Assembly (NCBI RefSeq): GCF_003967555.1
Contig: NZ_BIFS01000001.1
Coordinates: 4,526,001 to 4,590,000 of the forward strand
Reading direction: 5' to 3'
Length of the DNA: 64,000 nucleotides
From: Dictyobacter kobayashii
GTDB taxonomy: Bacteria > Chloroflexota > Ktedonobacteria > Ktedonobacterales > Ktedonobacteraceae
In this document: piece by piece, positions 39,192 to 48,452 of the stretch
Position numbering within the stretch: the first letter of the stretch is position 1
How the letters are laid out: each line of letters begins with the position of its first letter
Position numbers and translations under genes: made by a program
The notes under the pieces: model-generated
What the model saw: only the letters and a program-made list of their open reading frames with translations
Databases searched by the model: none
What the model was told of the DNA's origin: nothing

Positions 39192-39863
39192 TTAGACCCC
39201 GGGCATACTTGCCCATGTTTTAATATACTTTGAGATAGCTTGAATAGCTGGTTCTTCATATCCTCGCATTAGATGCCTGGCCCCTACGATTACTTTAATG
39301 CCCTTTGGACCGGCTTGTTGTTCGACAAAAGGTTCTAGTTTAAAGAGAGGACATATCTCATCAAACTCACCTGTCACAAACAATTTTGGTCGCTCGAATT
39401 GGCGTGGGAAACCACTATTGGCGCGGAACAACGGTAGGCTAATTGCTACCACGGTGCGGATACGCATGTCGAAAGGCGCATACAGCAAGGTTGTATATGC
39501 GCCAAAGCCGTGCCCGATCACACAGAGCTTGGCAGGATTGATGCCTGGAAAGGTTAGCGCTGTATCAATGGCACCCGCTAAATCAAGTGGTTCAAGTCGT
39601 CCATCTGTCTGCTGGCCTTGACTACGACCTACACCGCGAAAATTAAAGCGGAGCACTACCATTCCTTCTTCCGCCAGATGCTGTGCCAGCGCAACATTCA
39701 GCGCATCATTCATATCGCTGCTGGCTGGCTGAGGGTGACAGAGAATAATGACAGGCGCTTGCTCCGCCTTTGAGGGAGTATGCACGACTCCTTCAAGAAG
39801 AAAGGCTGGTTGGCCTTTGCTATGGAATGTAATGGGTCGCTCAGCTTGTACTGATAAGGTCAT
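39192..39863 (-). CDS. Alpha/beta-hydrolase-fold protein without the nucleophile Ser
   Basis: A 223-residue protein related to dienelactone hydrolase and serine hydrolases. The fold is seen from VIILCHPQP (oxyanion turn), VLRFNFRGVGRSQG and the later acid/His region (VTGEFDEICPLF; VGARHLMRGYEE). At the nucleophile elbow, where G-x-S-x-G is expected, the sequence is GHGFGA: Gly replaces Ser. Either it is a non-catalytic homologue or one base is wrong (AGC to GGC). It is upstream of the XPB helicase on the same strand. Confidence 0.8.
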   Translation of the reverse strand: MTLSVQAERPITFHSKGQPAFLLEGVVHTPSKAEQAPVIILCHPQPASSDMNDALNVALAQHLAEEGMVVLRFNFRGVGRSQGQQTDGRLEPLDLAGAIDTALTFPGINPAKLCVIGHGFGAYTTLLYAPFDMRIRTVVAISLPLFRANSGFPRQFERPKLFVTGEFDEICPLFKLEPFVEQQAGPKGIKVIVGARHLMRGYEEPAIQAISKYIKTWASMPGV

Positions 39864-40050
39864 CGCTTATCCTTCTGCTTCTGTTATGTTACTGCCATTC
39901 TATCAGATGAACGAAGGTGCACAGGCTAGCCGTGAGTGAACGCACGGCGTTGACAATTGCGGTTAAAAATATGCCTTGTGTTTAAATATTATCTCAGTCA
40001 GACTCAAGCGTCAATATTCTCGTTTGTTTGCCCATAGCTTTTTCATTTTC

Positions 40051-40132
40051 CTCTTTGGCGCCTGCGGCGCCGCGTTGGGTGTGTGGAGTGTGCTGATGGG
40101 CGGCTGCGGCCGCCCATCAGCACACTCCACAC
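40051..40132. repeat. Dispersed palindrome, second copy
   Basis: Arms 40081-40104 and 40109-40132 form a perfect 24-bp stem around loop TGCG. The left flank 40051-40072 (with GGCGCC-TGC-GGCGCC) equals that at 1339-1360, and the stem core is similar (GTGTGGAGTGTG). It lies in the long divergent gap between the hydrolase-like gene and the response regulator. Confidence 0.8.
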
Positions 40133-40249
40133 CTGAAAGAAAGTCCATCGTATCGCTGGCTCCTGATCTCCATGTTTGAAGGAGGGAGAAGGCTGCGGCC
40201 ACCCACCAAACACACCCACGCCTGAAAGAAAGTCCATCGTATCGCTGGC
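40132..40249. repeat. 29-bp direct repeat, two copies
   Basis: CCTGAAAGAAAGTCCATCGT followed by ATCGCTGGC occurs at 40132-40160 and again at 40221-40249, with a period of 89 bp. The first copy begins at the edge of the palindrome at 40132. Confidence 0.8.
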
Positions 40250-40284
40250 CAGTGCAAGCAGGCACATCTGCACCTAAATCCTCT

Positions 40285-40341
40285 TTTCATCGTGAGTTGC
40301 CGCCAATGTGCACCGCACATTGGCGGCAACTCACGATGAAA
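40285..40341. repeat. 27-bp perfect inverted repeat
   Basis: Arms 40285-40311 and 40315-40341 pair perfectly around a 3-nt loop (ACC). It is followed by a GC-rich segment (40346-40371) almost the same as one at 2765-2789. It lies in a divergent gap, so it is not an ordinary terminator. Confidence 0.8.
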
Positions 40342-40371
40342 CCAGTTCGGGCGCGACTGCGCACGTCCGCA

Positions 40372-41067
40372 AGAGCGGACACGCTTTCCCCAACCATAAG
40401 AATGAAACTCCCAAAATATTTAGCGACGAATTATCTCATGATCACTACCAGTTGATCGTCTTTATTAATGTAAGTGCTCACATGTATTGTGTTAGCTGGT
40501 AGTACGGATGGTATGGATGCCCCTAAAAGTCACGGTGTTGTGACATTTTAGCAATTTGTGACGAACTGCTACGATTTGTTAGACAAAACCTTTGCATGTA
40601 GCCCGAAGGATGTTATACTAACTATGACATATGTATACTTACTTTTGTTACTGTAGGTATGATATGTACACTAGAGGACGACCTGGTCCTATATTTGCAC
40701 ATACCAGGTGTTGTGCTACACCGGCTTCCCGTTTGGCTCAATGCCCTCTCTCTCCCATTTGGTGGGCTCTCATCAGGAGGTGATTTTGTCATTTGATACG
40801 CAAATTGCGTATTTAATGTTACTTATACACTGATGGCTCAAGAACAATTTATGTATTTCTGCTGTATCAATGATACTGATACGATGTATTTAACATAAGG
40901 TGTTTGCTGTGCTACGGTGGTGTACCTATAGCAAACCGCACAACAATAGTAACTTTGACTCACTGAAAACTTTATACGCTTCAAGCTATTTATCCGTATA
41001 CAAGAGAGATGTGAGTCTTCTAAGGTATACACGGTGTATATAGTGAAATGTAGAGGTAGGAGCATAT
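40372..41067. other. Divergent intergenic region, no gene seen
   Basis: About 700 bp, A/T-rich, before the response regulator gene. The small open frames here have no ribosome site and partly repeat the palindromes. It should contain the promoter of the GGDEF regulator. Confidence 0.5.
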
Positions 41068-42141
41068 ATGTCCAGCATTCTAGTCGTCGAAGATGAAGGT
41101 GTCATCACACAATTAGTCAGGGATCATTTTGGGGACGAAGGATATCAAGCTGTTAAGGTTTTAAACGGCGAAGATGCTGTACAGTTTGCCATGCGTGAGA
41201 TACCAAGCCTGGCTATTCTGGATGTTGAAGTTCCAGGTGTCGATGGTTATAAAGTCATTCAACAATTACGAGACCATCCCAAATGTATGCATATTCCCAT
41301 AATTATGATGAGTGCATATACATCGCTGGTTGATAAGGTCCGTGCCTACGAGCTAGGTGTTGATAGCTATATTACAAAGCCATGCTGTTCTGATGAACTC
41401 CTGGCTCATATTCGTAGGCAGCTGCGACGCATGCAGCAAAGCACTCTTTCACCTCTCACACGCCTTCCCGGTGGTCTACAGCTCGAACGAGCAATTGATT
41501 ATAAGCTACGTGGCTCAGATCCATGGAGTGTCCTCTACCTTGATCTCGATAATTTTAAGGCTTTTAATGACGCTTATGGCTTTGTGGCGGGCAATGATAT
41601 GATCTTGTTGGTGGGCCATGTCTGCCAACGTGTTGTGTATGAGTATGGCAATGCGGATGATTTTGTGGGGCATGTGGGGGGCGATGATTTTGTCATTGTT
41701 ACCACCCCTGATCGCGAAAAATTGTTGTGCCGCCATATCCTGGCTCGCTATAAACAGGAAAGCATGGCTTTTTATCGACCCGAAGATATTGAGCGCGGAT
41801 CGATTAATGGCGTTGATCGTAAAGGCCGGCCTTACCAGTTTCCACTTGTTTCGCTCTCAATTGGTGTGGTGAGTGATCAGTTAAAATGCTCGCATTCCAT
41901 GAATGAGGTGAGCACCCTGACCGCTGAGGCGAAACGCCTGGCGAAGCAATCCTCTAATAATGTCTCTCGTGTTTCTCCTCAATGGGTGTTCCCTCTCAGG
42001 TATCGCATACACCAGCTACGTTTAATCTGGTCGGAAATGTTGGGCGCGACCTTTTTCACTTTGCTGAAGAGGATGTGCTGGCCAGGTTTAAGTAGAGGTT
42101 GCAGGCTACCTTTTCAGTCTGCTGTGGTTGTGGTGCGGTGA
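41068..42141 (+). CDS. Response regulator with GGDEF-like domain
   Basis: A 357-residue protein. Receiver domain (residues 1-120): acidic ILVVEDE, phosphoacceptor Asp in AILDVEVPG, MMSAYT and the Lys in YITKP, all canonical. Then a GGDEF-type domain (about 130-300) with PLTRLPGG, LYLDLDNFKAFNDAYGF (the Mg/substrate segment) and signature GGDDF in place of GG(D/E)EF. It may make cyclic di-GMP or only bind nucleotide. The last 55 residues look unlike the family and could reflect a frameshift. The ATG is preceded by GGTAGGAG. Confidence 0.85.
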   Translation: MSSILVVEDEGVITQLVRDHFGDEGYQAVKVLNGEDAVQFAMREIPSLAILDVEVPGVDGYKVIQQLRDHPKCMHIPIIMMSAYTSLVDKVRAYELGVDSYITKPCCSDELLAHIRRQLRRMQQSTLSPLTRLPGGLQLERAIDYKLRGSDPWSVLYLDLDNFKAFNDAYGFVAGNDMILLVGHVCQRVVYEYGNADDFVGHVGGDDFVIVTTPDREKLLCRHILARYKQESMAFYRPEDIERGSINGVDRKGRPYQFPLVSLSIGVVSDQLKCSHSMNEVSTLTAEAKRLAKQSSNNVSRVSPQWVFPLRYRIHQLRLIWSEMLGATFFTLLKRMCWPGLSRGCRLPFQSAVVVVR

Positions 42142-42209
42142 CCCCTTGCCTCTTTGTGCTATGCTGAGTGCATTATCTGTTTTTTATCGATGTTTGCTGG
42201 AAGGTTATC

Positions 42210-42641
42210 ATGTCTACTAGCCAGGATTATCCTGATCTCTCGCCTGAGCGAGATGATGATTTATACGAACAAGAGCGTGAAGCGCGCCGCCTGGCGCTGC
42301 GTGAGAATGCGAAACATATATTGCGCGAGAGTGGTTTAGCCGAAATGCTGCAGAGCATTAATAAAAATCTTCTTAAAGGTCGTGGACGCTTTGAGGAGTA
42401 TGACTCGCTGGTGCTCTTCCGTTGGGGCACGCAATCAACGCGCCGCCATATGTGGATTGAGGTGCGCGGTAGCTCTATTCTGTTTCGCCTGCACCCCCAT
42501 CGTACCTGTGCTCAGGCAGCCCCTGTGTGCGATGGTGAATATCATACATTTACCAGTACGATGTGGTCAGATCGAGAATTGTTGAAAGCCGAGTTAAAGA
42601 AATATTATGATCGCCCGGTGGCAGAGTCCTCTGCCGACTGA
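42210..42641 (+). CDS. Conserved-looking protein of unknown function
   Basis: A 143-residue protein started at the ATG at 42210 (GGAAGG upstream). An acidic N-terminal region (SPERDDDLYEQEREARRLAL) is followed by a probable beta-rich domain (DSLVLFRWGTQSTRRHMWIEVRGSSILFRLHPHRTC given in part: LVLFRWG, HMWIEVRGS) and a C-terminal helix (RELLKAELKKYYDRP). No family is recognised. It follows the GGDEF regulator by about 70 bp and ends in a terminator. Confidence 0.6.
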   Translation: MSTSQDYPDLSPERDDDLYEQEREARRLALRENAKHILRESGLAEMLQSINKNLLKGRGRFEEYDSLVLFRWGTQSTRRHMWIEVRGSSILFRLHPHRTCAQAAPVCDGEYHTFTSTMWSDRELLKAELKKYYDRPVAESSAD

Positions 42642-42663
42642 GTTACGCGCCTGCTGATGTAAA

Positions 42664-42714
42664 GGTATCCAGAGAAGAAGTGGCAACTTGACCTTTCTCT
42701 CGGGTACCTTTTTT
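42664..42714 (+). terminator. Intrinsic terminator
   Basis: GGTATCCAGAGAA (42664-42676) pairs imperfectly with TTCTCTCGGGTACC (ending 42708), followed by six Ts. It ends the 42210-42641 gene. Confidence 0.65.
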
Positions 42715-42732
42715 GTTGCCCGAACGTGTTTG

Positions 42733-43407
42733 TCATAGCATTTCAAGCGAGAGTATGTTGCTGGGCCCTTCGCGCTCAACAAACTTTTTTACTTGCTGAT
42801 AAATTGGCTGGGCATAGAAGTCTTCGCGTTCCATTTCATTGGCCCAGCTAAAAAAGCCAAAGAGTAGCGAGCTTTGCTGGGCAAAGATTTCTCGATAGCT
42901 GCCCGTATGCACAACTGTAGCCATTCGGTTCGCTGTGGGCGTATCGTTGATGCCACGTGCAAAGAACGCAAAGGTGAGGCTTGTTTGTAGTTCCGGCTGG
43001 TGTAAAGCCATCAGCCATTGCTTTTGGATCAGCCCGATCTTCTGTGGTGCCAGAGTCATTATGTGCGCGGAGGAAAGCTGTGCTGATGCCGTGGGACGGC
43101 TATAACCCCACAGGTAGTAGAGCAGCCATTGTTCTGGATCTGAGGCCAGAATGTCTGTGGCTGCTAAAAGTAGCTGTTTGGGCATATGGCGTTCCTGAGC
43201 TTTTAGCCAGCTCTGTTCATCTTCCCAGGTGGTCAGGAGAAGATAGACAATGCCATTATGGCGGCCACGATAAAGCCGGGTAGAGATGAGTCCGGGAGCG
43301 CTACGCAACGTCTCTGCGATAGAGCGTATGCGTGCTCGCGCCTCGGTGTCTTTTCCTGGAAGGACATGAGCCAGTGTAACAACCAATAACTCCGTACTGT
43401 GCTGCAA
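42733..43407 (-). CDS. ABM-like (antibiotic biosynthesis monooxygenase fold) protein
   Basis: A 224-residue protein. The first 90 residues resemble an ABM-fold domain: LAHVLPGKDTEARARIRSIAETLRS then PGLISTRLYRG and YLLLTTWEDEQSW (split as LPGKDTEARARIRSI, APGLISTRLYRG, LLLTTWEDEQSW). A second, less clear half follows. The fold occurs in small monooxygenases and haem-degrading enzymes, but also in many stress proteins, so no reaction is assigned. It is divergent from thiL. Confidence 0.6.
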   Translation of the reverse strand: MQHSTELLVVTLAHVLPGKDTEARARIRSIAETLRSAPGLISTRLYRGRHNGIVYLLLTTWEDEQSWLKAQERHMPKQLLLAATDILASDPEQWLLYYLWGYSRPTASAQLSSAHIMTLAPQKIGLIQKQWLMALHQPELQTSLTFAFFARGINDTPTANRMATVVHTGSYREIFAQQSSLLFGFFSWANEMEREDFYAQPIYQQVKKFVEREGPSNILSLEML

Positions 43408-43454
43408 AGTAATGCCTCAACTTTTTGCATAAGCGTTAGAACGCAGACTAGAAT

Positions 43455-43497
43455 AGCATAGGCATTCACACTGCGCAATAGGATTATTGCCTATGCT
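43455..43497. repeat. Nested inverted repeat between divergent genes
   Basis: AGCATAGGCA (43455-43464) pairs with TGCCTATGCT (43488-43497), and GCAATA/TATTGC forms an inner stem. It is in the divergent gap between the ABM-like gene and thiL. Confidence 0.55.
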
Positions 43498-43694
43498 TTT
43501 TAGATCGATTATACTGACAGCCAGAACTTGTGAATAAATATCCTTGGTGTGATATAGAACGTATTCATATGTAAAACATCAAATTGTACCAAGTAGAGGA
43601 CTGTGTATGGACATTTCTGCCCTGGGCGAGTTTGAATTAATTGCGCGCTTAACCGCTGGCCTGACTATCCCTGGTGCCAGCGAAGTTGGGATTG

Positions 43695-44540
43695 GGATGA
43701 TTGCGCCCTGCTGGATCTGGGCGGTAATGAACTTTTGCTGGCGACTTGCGATACCCAGGTTGAGGGGGTCCATTTTAGCCTGCAAAGCTCATCCCCGAGG
43801 ATATTGGGCATAAGGCTCTGGCTATCAATTTGAGCGATATTGCCGCTATGGGGGGGAGCCTCGCTATGCCTGGTTTCGCTGCTGCTTCCTCCACACTTGT
43901 CGGTTGATGTCTTGGATGGGATTTACGCTGGCTTGCGGGCTGAGGCGCAGCGCTTTGCAACGACTATTGTGGGTGGCAATATCTCTGGCACGGGCGTCGC
44001 CCAACAACTGGTGATTGATATTACGTTGCTGGGTACTGTAGCACGTGGCCATGCTATTCTGCGTAGTGGAGCAAAGGTGGGCGATCTGTTATGTGTCACG
44101 GGCTCTTTAGGAGACTCTGCAGCGGGCTTGCAAACTTTCCTGCGTCCAACTACTAATATTTCGCAACACGATGTACAGGCGGTCCGTGAAAGGCATACAG
44201 CACCCTTACCACGTGTCCATGAGGGTCAGTTACTTGGAAGTTTTACAGTGGGACAGGTAAGCGCGATGCTGGATATCAGTGACGGTTTAAGCGGAGATCT
44301 GCAGCATTTGTGCGAGCGTAGTGGCTGCGGAGCACGGGTGGAGCTGGCTGCTTTACCCCTTACAGAAGCATGCTTGAATGTGGCACGAGCCTTGCAGCAT
44401 GACCCCTGGACTGGGCGCTTCATGGCGGTGAAGATTATGAGTTGCTTTTTACAGTACCGCCAGAAGCTCTGGAGACCGTGTGGGCCACCCTGCTCGAACA
44501 ATCTGGGACTCCTATCACCGTGATCGGCGAGATCCAGCCT
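43695..44540 (+). repeat. Tandem duplication in thiL, unit 1 (846 bp)
   Basis: Begins at GGATGATTGCG and ends at GATCCAGCCT. The next base starts unit 2. Within the unit the sequence matches unit 2 except at runs of G or C. Confidence 0.9.
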
Positions 44541-45386
44541 GGATGATTGCGCCCTGCTGGATCTGGGCGGTAATGAACTTTTGCTGGCGACTTGCGATAC
44601 CCAGGTTGAGGGGTCCATTTTAGCCTGCAAAGCTCATCCCCCGAGGATATTGGGCATAAGGCTCTGGCTATCAATTTGAGCGATATTGCCGCTATGGGGG
44701 GAGGCCTCGCTATGCCCTGGTTTCGCTGCTGCTTCCTCCACACTTGTCGGTTGATGTCTTGGATGGGATTTACGCTGGCTTGCGGGCTGAGGCGCAGCGC
44801 TTTGCAACGACTATTGTGGTGGCAATATCTCTGGCACGGGCGTCGCCCAACAACTGGTGATTGATATTACGTTGCTGGGTACTGTAGCACGTGGCCATGC
44901 TATTCTGCGTAGTGGAGCAAAGGTGGGCGATCTGTTATGTGTCACGGGCTCTTTAGGAGACTCTGCAGCGGGCTTGCAAACTTTCCTGCGTCCAACTACT
45001 AATATTTCGCAACACGATGTACAGGCGGTCCGTGAAAGGCATACAGCACCCTTACCACGTGTCCATGAGGGTCAGTTACTTGGAAGTTTTACAGTGGACA
45101 GGTAAGCGCGATGCTGGATATCAGTGACGGTTTAAGCGGAGATCTGCAGCATTTGTGCGAGCGTAGTGGCTGCGGAGCACGGGTGGAGCTGGCTGCTTTA
45201 CCCCTTACAGAAGCATGCTTGAATGTGGCACGAGCCTTGCAGCATGACCCCCTGGACTGGGCGCTTCATGGCGGTGAAGATTATGAGTTGCTTTTTACAG
45301 TACCGCCAGAAGCTCTGGAGACCGTGTGGGCCACCCTGCTCGAACAATCTGGGACTCCTATCACCGTGATCGGCGAGATCCAGCCT
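44541..45386 (+). repeat. Tandem duplication in thiL, unit 2 (846 bp)
   Basis: Begins at GGATGATTGC, ends at GATCCAGCCT, and continues into the unique end of thiL (GCGGCGGCGGGTC). It differs from unit 1 only in homopolymer lengths. Confidence 0.9.
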
Positions 45387-45488
45387 GCGGCGGCGGGTCT
45401 GACCTTGCTCTATCCCGATGGACAGGAAAAAGCTTTACAGGCGCGCAGCTGGGATCATTTGAAGTCACAGGGTTAAGTAACTAGATAG

Positions 45489-46077
45489 CTAGCGCGAGAA
45501 GGAACGCAGGGCAAATGTTACCTGCTCTTCCAATGACATAGGGCGATCCTGGGGATCTTTGACAGCGCTGCCTGGGCTTCGGCATTGGAGAAGCCTAAGC
45601 CCATCAAGGCCTCCATCGCCTCAGCTTTGATATTGCCTGCCACTGGCGCGGCCCCATTGCTGGCCAGTCCTGCCAGCGAGGGCAACTTACCTTTGAGCTC
45701 AAGGATCAAATGGGCTGCCAGCTTCTTTCCCACCCCTTTCGCCAATCCAGGCGTTGCTGATCTTCATCGGCGATGGCCTGGTAGAATGCAGGGGCATCCA
45801 TGATTGAAAGAATTGCCAGCGCGACTTTCGGACCGACTCCATTTACGCCGATCAATTGCTCAAAAGCATCGCGGTCGGCATCGGTCCAAAATCCATACAG
45901 CGAGATTCCATCCTCACGCATATGAAAGTGGGTGGCCAGAGATACTTCCATCCCTGGCTCGCTTAGACGCTGGAGGGTGGAAGACGGCGCGAAAACACGT
46001 ATTCCAAATCCGCCCACGCGTATAAGTGCGTAATCTACCCCCGTTGCTTCAAGGGTGCCGTGAATACTGGTAATCAT
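45489..46077 (-). CDS. ruvA: Holliday junction branch migration protein RuvA (two frameshifts)
   Basis: RuvA binds four-way junctions and loads RuvB. The first frame has the OB-fold part and the helix-hairpin-helix INGVGPK (LIGVNGVGPKVALAILS). It shifts near 45740; the middle part, MAKGVGKKLAAHLILELKGK, then AEAMEALMGLGFSNAEAQAA, is in the second frame. A second shift near 45555 leads to VKDPQDRPMSLEEQVTFALR and the stop at 45489. The length is two bases short of 197 codons, matching two single-base losses. It follows ruvC by 48 bp; ruvB is not in the window. Confidence 0.88.
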
Positions 46078-46125
46078 CGCCCCGCTTGTACCTCTTCTGT
46101 TTTATTTTTCTCTGCTGTATTGCTG

Positions 46126-46668
46126 CTATGAACGATTATAGCGTAAAAGATTGGCGGCGTAGGTAGCTGTATTCAGATGACAAATAGCGACTGCGGCAGC
46201 ATCAGCGGCGTCATCTGGTTTGGGAATCGCGGTCAACTTGAGCAATATACGTACCATCTCTCCTACCTGGTTCTTATCGGCCCCACCATATCCGGTAACG
46301 GCCTGCTTCACCTGTTTTGGAGTGTATTCCGCTACGGAGAGACCACCATTGGCGAGAGCAAGCATTGCAACCCCGCGCGCCTGTCCCACGGTCATCGCGG
46401 TGCGTGCGTTCTTCGCGAAGAAAAGCTCCTCCATCGCCGCTTCTTGCGGTTTGTAGGTTACAATCAGTTTGCTCAGACCTTCATAAATAATTTGCAGGCG
46501 TTGGGCCAGCGGCATCTTGGCCGGGGTGGTGATTACATCACATGCAAGCATGCTCAGCTCACCACCCCGTAGCATTACCACTGAGTATCCAACGATTGCG
46601 GTGCCTGGATCAATGCCGAGCGCGATACGCGCATCTGAAGGCGGAGGCGGCATGAGATCTTTTTCCAT
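46126..46668 (-). CDS. ruvC: Holliday junction endonuclease RuvC
   Basis: RuvC cuts Holliday junctions symmetrically. The catalytic acidic residues are seen in ALGIDPGTAIVGY (Asp), AAMEELFFAKN (Glu) and KPDDAADAAAVAICH (Asp-Asp pair). About 180 residues, of normal length. The ATG at 46668 has AAGGGAG upstream; a GTG at 46677 is the alternative. The order yebC-ruvC-ruvA is the usual one. Confidence 0.95.
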   Translation of the reverse strand: MEKDLMPPPPSDARIALGIDPGTAIVGYSVVMLRGGELSMLACDVITTPAKMPLAQRLQIIYEGLSKLIVTYKPQEAAMEELFFAKNARTAMTVGQARGVAMLALANGGLSVAEYTPKQVKQAVTGYGGADKNQVGEMVRILLKLTAIPKPDDAADAAAVAICHLNTATYAANLLRYNRS

Positions 46669-46711
46669 CAGCCACACTCCCTTCTGGCATTAGCGGCTAG
46701 CGCGTAAAAAA

Positions 46712-47482
46712 TTATGCGTTGTATGAAGCCGCGAATGCTTCCGGGAAATCTGCGTTGGTGTAGACGTTCTGGACGTCATCTAGATCTTCCAGTTTCTCAA
46801 TTAAGCGAATAGCCTGGTGGGCTGTTTTTTCTTCGCTTAGCTCGATGCGCGTCTTTGGAACCAGTGTGCTTTCGGCCTTGAGGACCTTATAGTTGTTCTC
46901 TTCAAGTGCGTGCTGCACTTTTTCCAGTACTTCGTGATCGGGATCGGTATAGATGACCAGTACCTCGTCACCAGGTTGAGCTGGTTCGACGTCGTCGGCG
47001 CCAAAGTCGATCGCTTCCAGTGAAAGCTCATCGGCATCTTTCCCATTGAGCTCAACTTCGATGACACCTTTGTTTTCAAAGAGCCAGTCGACGCAGCCGT
47101 TTTCACCCATGTTGCCGGCGTTGCGGTTAAAGGCGTTGCGTACCTCAGCGACGGTACGGTTGCGATTCTCGGTCAGTGTCTGCACAAGGATTGCTGTGCC
47201 ACCAGGACCATAGCCTTCGTAGGTGATCTCTTCAAGGTTGTTGTCTTCAGTACCACCCAGGGCGCGTTTGATTGTGCGGTCAATGTTGTCCATTGGCATG
47301 TTGGCATCGCGTGCTCGCTGTACTGCTATGCGCAAGCGGAAGTTCATGTTTGGGTCACCACTGTTCCCTTCACGTACCGCGACAACGATCTCGCGTCCTA
47401 GCCGAGTGAACAATTGGCCTCGGCGTGCGTCATTGACGCCTTTTGAGCGGCGAATTTGTGCCCACTTTGAATGTCCTGACAT
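46712..47482 (-). CDS. yebC: YebC/PmpR family protein
   Basis: A 256-residue protein with the family start MSGHSKWAQIRRSKGVNDAR and the segments NMPMDNIDRTIKRALGG and YEGYGPGGTAILVQTLTENR (a strong family marker). YebC proteins are described as transcription regulators and, more recently, as translation factors that help at difficult motifs. The gene begins the yebC-ruvC-ruvA run; GGGGAGCAACGAT precedes the ATG. Spacing to ruvC is 43 bp. Confidence 0.93.
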   Translation of the reverse strand: MSGHSKWAQIRRSKGVNDARRGQLFTRLGREIVVAVREGNSGDPNMNFRLRIAVQRARDANMPMDNIDRTIKRALGGTEDNNLEEITYEGYGPGGTAILVQTLTENRNRTVAEVRNAFNRNAGNMGENGCVDWLFENKGVIEVELNGKDADELSLEAIDFGADDVEPAQPGDEVLVIYTDPDHEVLEKVQHALEENNYKVLKAESTLVPKTRIELSEEKTAHQAIRLIEKLEDLDDVQNVYTNADFPEAFAASYNA

Positions 47483-47977
47483 ATCGTTGCTCCCCTAGTC
47501 TAATCAGACGATTCTTTAGTATAAAATATGCGCTATGCATATATTACATGTTGTTATGTTCTTGACATGTTGCTGTGTTCTTGTAAATAGCTGTCGGGCC
47601 TATTTTAACACGAACAGGTATAGAGCGTCGAGAGGGTTGTTTCTAGATGCGTATTTGCTCCCCATGATAGCCTCTCTACCTCTTTTTATTGTCAACATGG
47701 CGCAACATGAATTGAAACATATCAATGATATCATATTCCCGGTGATTGCTATAAAAACCTGTGCTTTTTGTCGCGCTAGCTTTTTATGTTAAAATAAATA
47801 TCTGGCCCGCCTGTTGTTGAGATAATAGCGGCTAGAAAATACCTATCATCATTGTTTCTATTCCAGTTATTCAGTTTGCCAGGCTAGAAAACAAGCTCTA
47901 TCTAACCGAATGTTTGCTTGCTAGATGTTTGTACAACATAGTGGCTTACAAAGCGTACATAGATACAGAGAGGGTGA
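47483..47977. other. Divergent intergenic region, no gene seen
   Basis: About 495 bp between yebC and the YraN gene. It is A/T-rich. An open frame at 47535-47792 has no ribosome site or protein-like composition. It should hold both promoters. Confidence 0.5.
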
Positions 47978-48385
47978 GTGGTTGAGGTGAAAGAGCAGCG
48001 TATTGGCAGCTCTGGGAATGCGGCTCGTCAGGGGCTGGGTCGGACGGGTGAACGTCTGGCCGCTGAGCGCCTGGAACAGGTAGGCTATTCTATTCTAGAA
48101 CGTAATTTTCGTTGCCGCTATGGCGAGATAGATCTGGTGGCCGAACATGGCTCTGATCTCGTCTTTATCGAAGTTAAAACGCGCCGTGGACTCACCCATG
48201 GCTTACCGGAAGAGGCTGTTAATCGGCGTAAGCAACAAAAAATCATACAAGTAGGTCAATACTATTTGTTTGTCAATAATGCTGATCTTGCGCGTTCGTG
48301 GCGTGTGGATGTTGTGGCTGTCCAGCTCAGTACAACTGGACGGCTGGAAGAAATTCGCATTTACCAGCACGCGTTTAGCGAATAA
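47978..48385 (+). CDS. YraN/UPF0102 family nuclease-like protein
   Basis: A 135-residue protein with the restriction-endonuclease-like fold of the YraN family. Visible: GERLAAERLEQVGYSILERN, then FRCRYGEIDLVAEHGSDLVF, IEVKTRRG (the acidic/Lys active-site-like E-x-K) and AVNRRKQQKI. The cellular role is not settled. The start is GTG at 47978 with GAGAGGG upstream; a second GTG lies at 47987. It lies upstream of the zinc-ribbon protein and tsaE. Confidence 0.85.
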   Translation: MVEVKEQRIGSSGNAARQGLGRTGERLAAERLEQVGYSILERNFRCRYGEIDLVAEHGSDLVFIEVKTRRGLTHGLPEEAVNRRKQQKIIQVGQYYLFVNNADLARSWRVDVVAVQLSTTGRLEEIRIYQHAFSE

Positions 48386-48452
48386 GCTACTAAAAATGCT
48401 ATTGATGCATATAGTGTATACCTCAAAAGAGTTATATGGAGGCAAAGAAAGA

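Larger units (their letters stand above)
43607..45476 (+). pseudogene. thiL: Thiamine-monophosphate kinase, tandemly duplicated and frameshifted
   Basis: ThiL phosphorylates thiamine monophosphate to the cofactor thiamine diphosphate. The start (MDISALGEFELIARLT) has AGAGGA upstream. The N-terminal NLSDIAAMGG, LLPPHLSVDVLDGIYAGLRA and VGGNISGT, the central DISDGLSGDLQHL and the C-terminal GGEDYELLFTVPPEAL are all seen. The gene contains an 846-bp unit twice (43695-44540 and 44541-45386). Both copies are shifted by losses in G or C runs, and where one copy has a loss the other is often correct. One unit plus the flanks would give a normal gene of about 340 residues. The duplication may be an assembly artefact. 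Confidence 0.85.

Noticed and set aside
40011..40502. Small open frames around the palindromes near 40.1-40.4 kb
   Set aside because: Both strands give similar peptides because the DNA is palindromic; none has a ribosome site.
47535..47792. Small Cys-rich peptide gene upstream of the YraN gene
   Set aside because: No ribosome site and no protein-like composition beyond chance.
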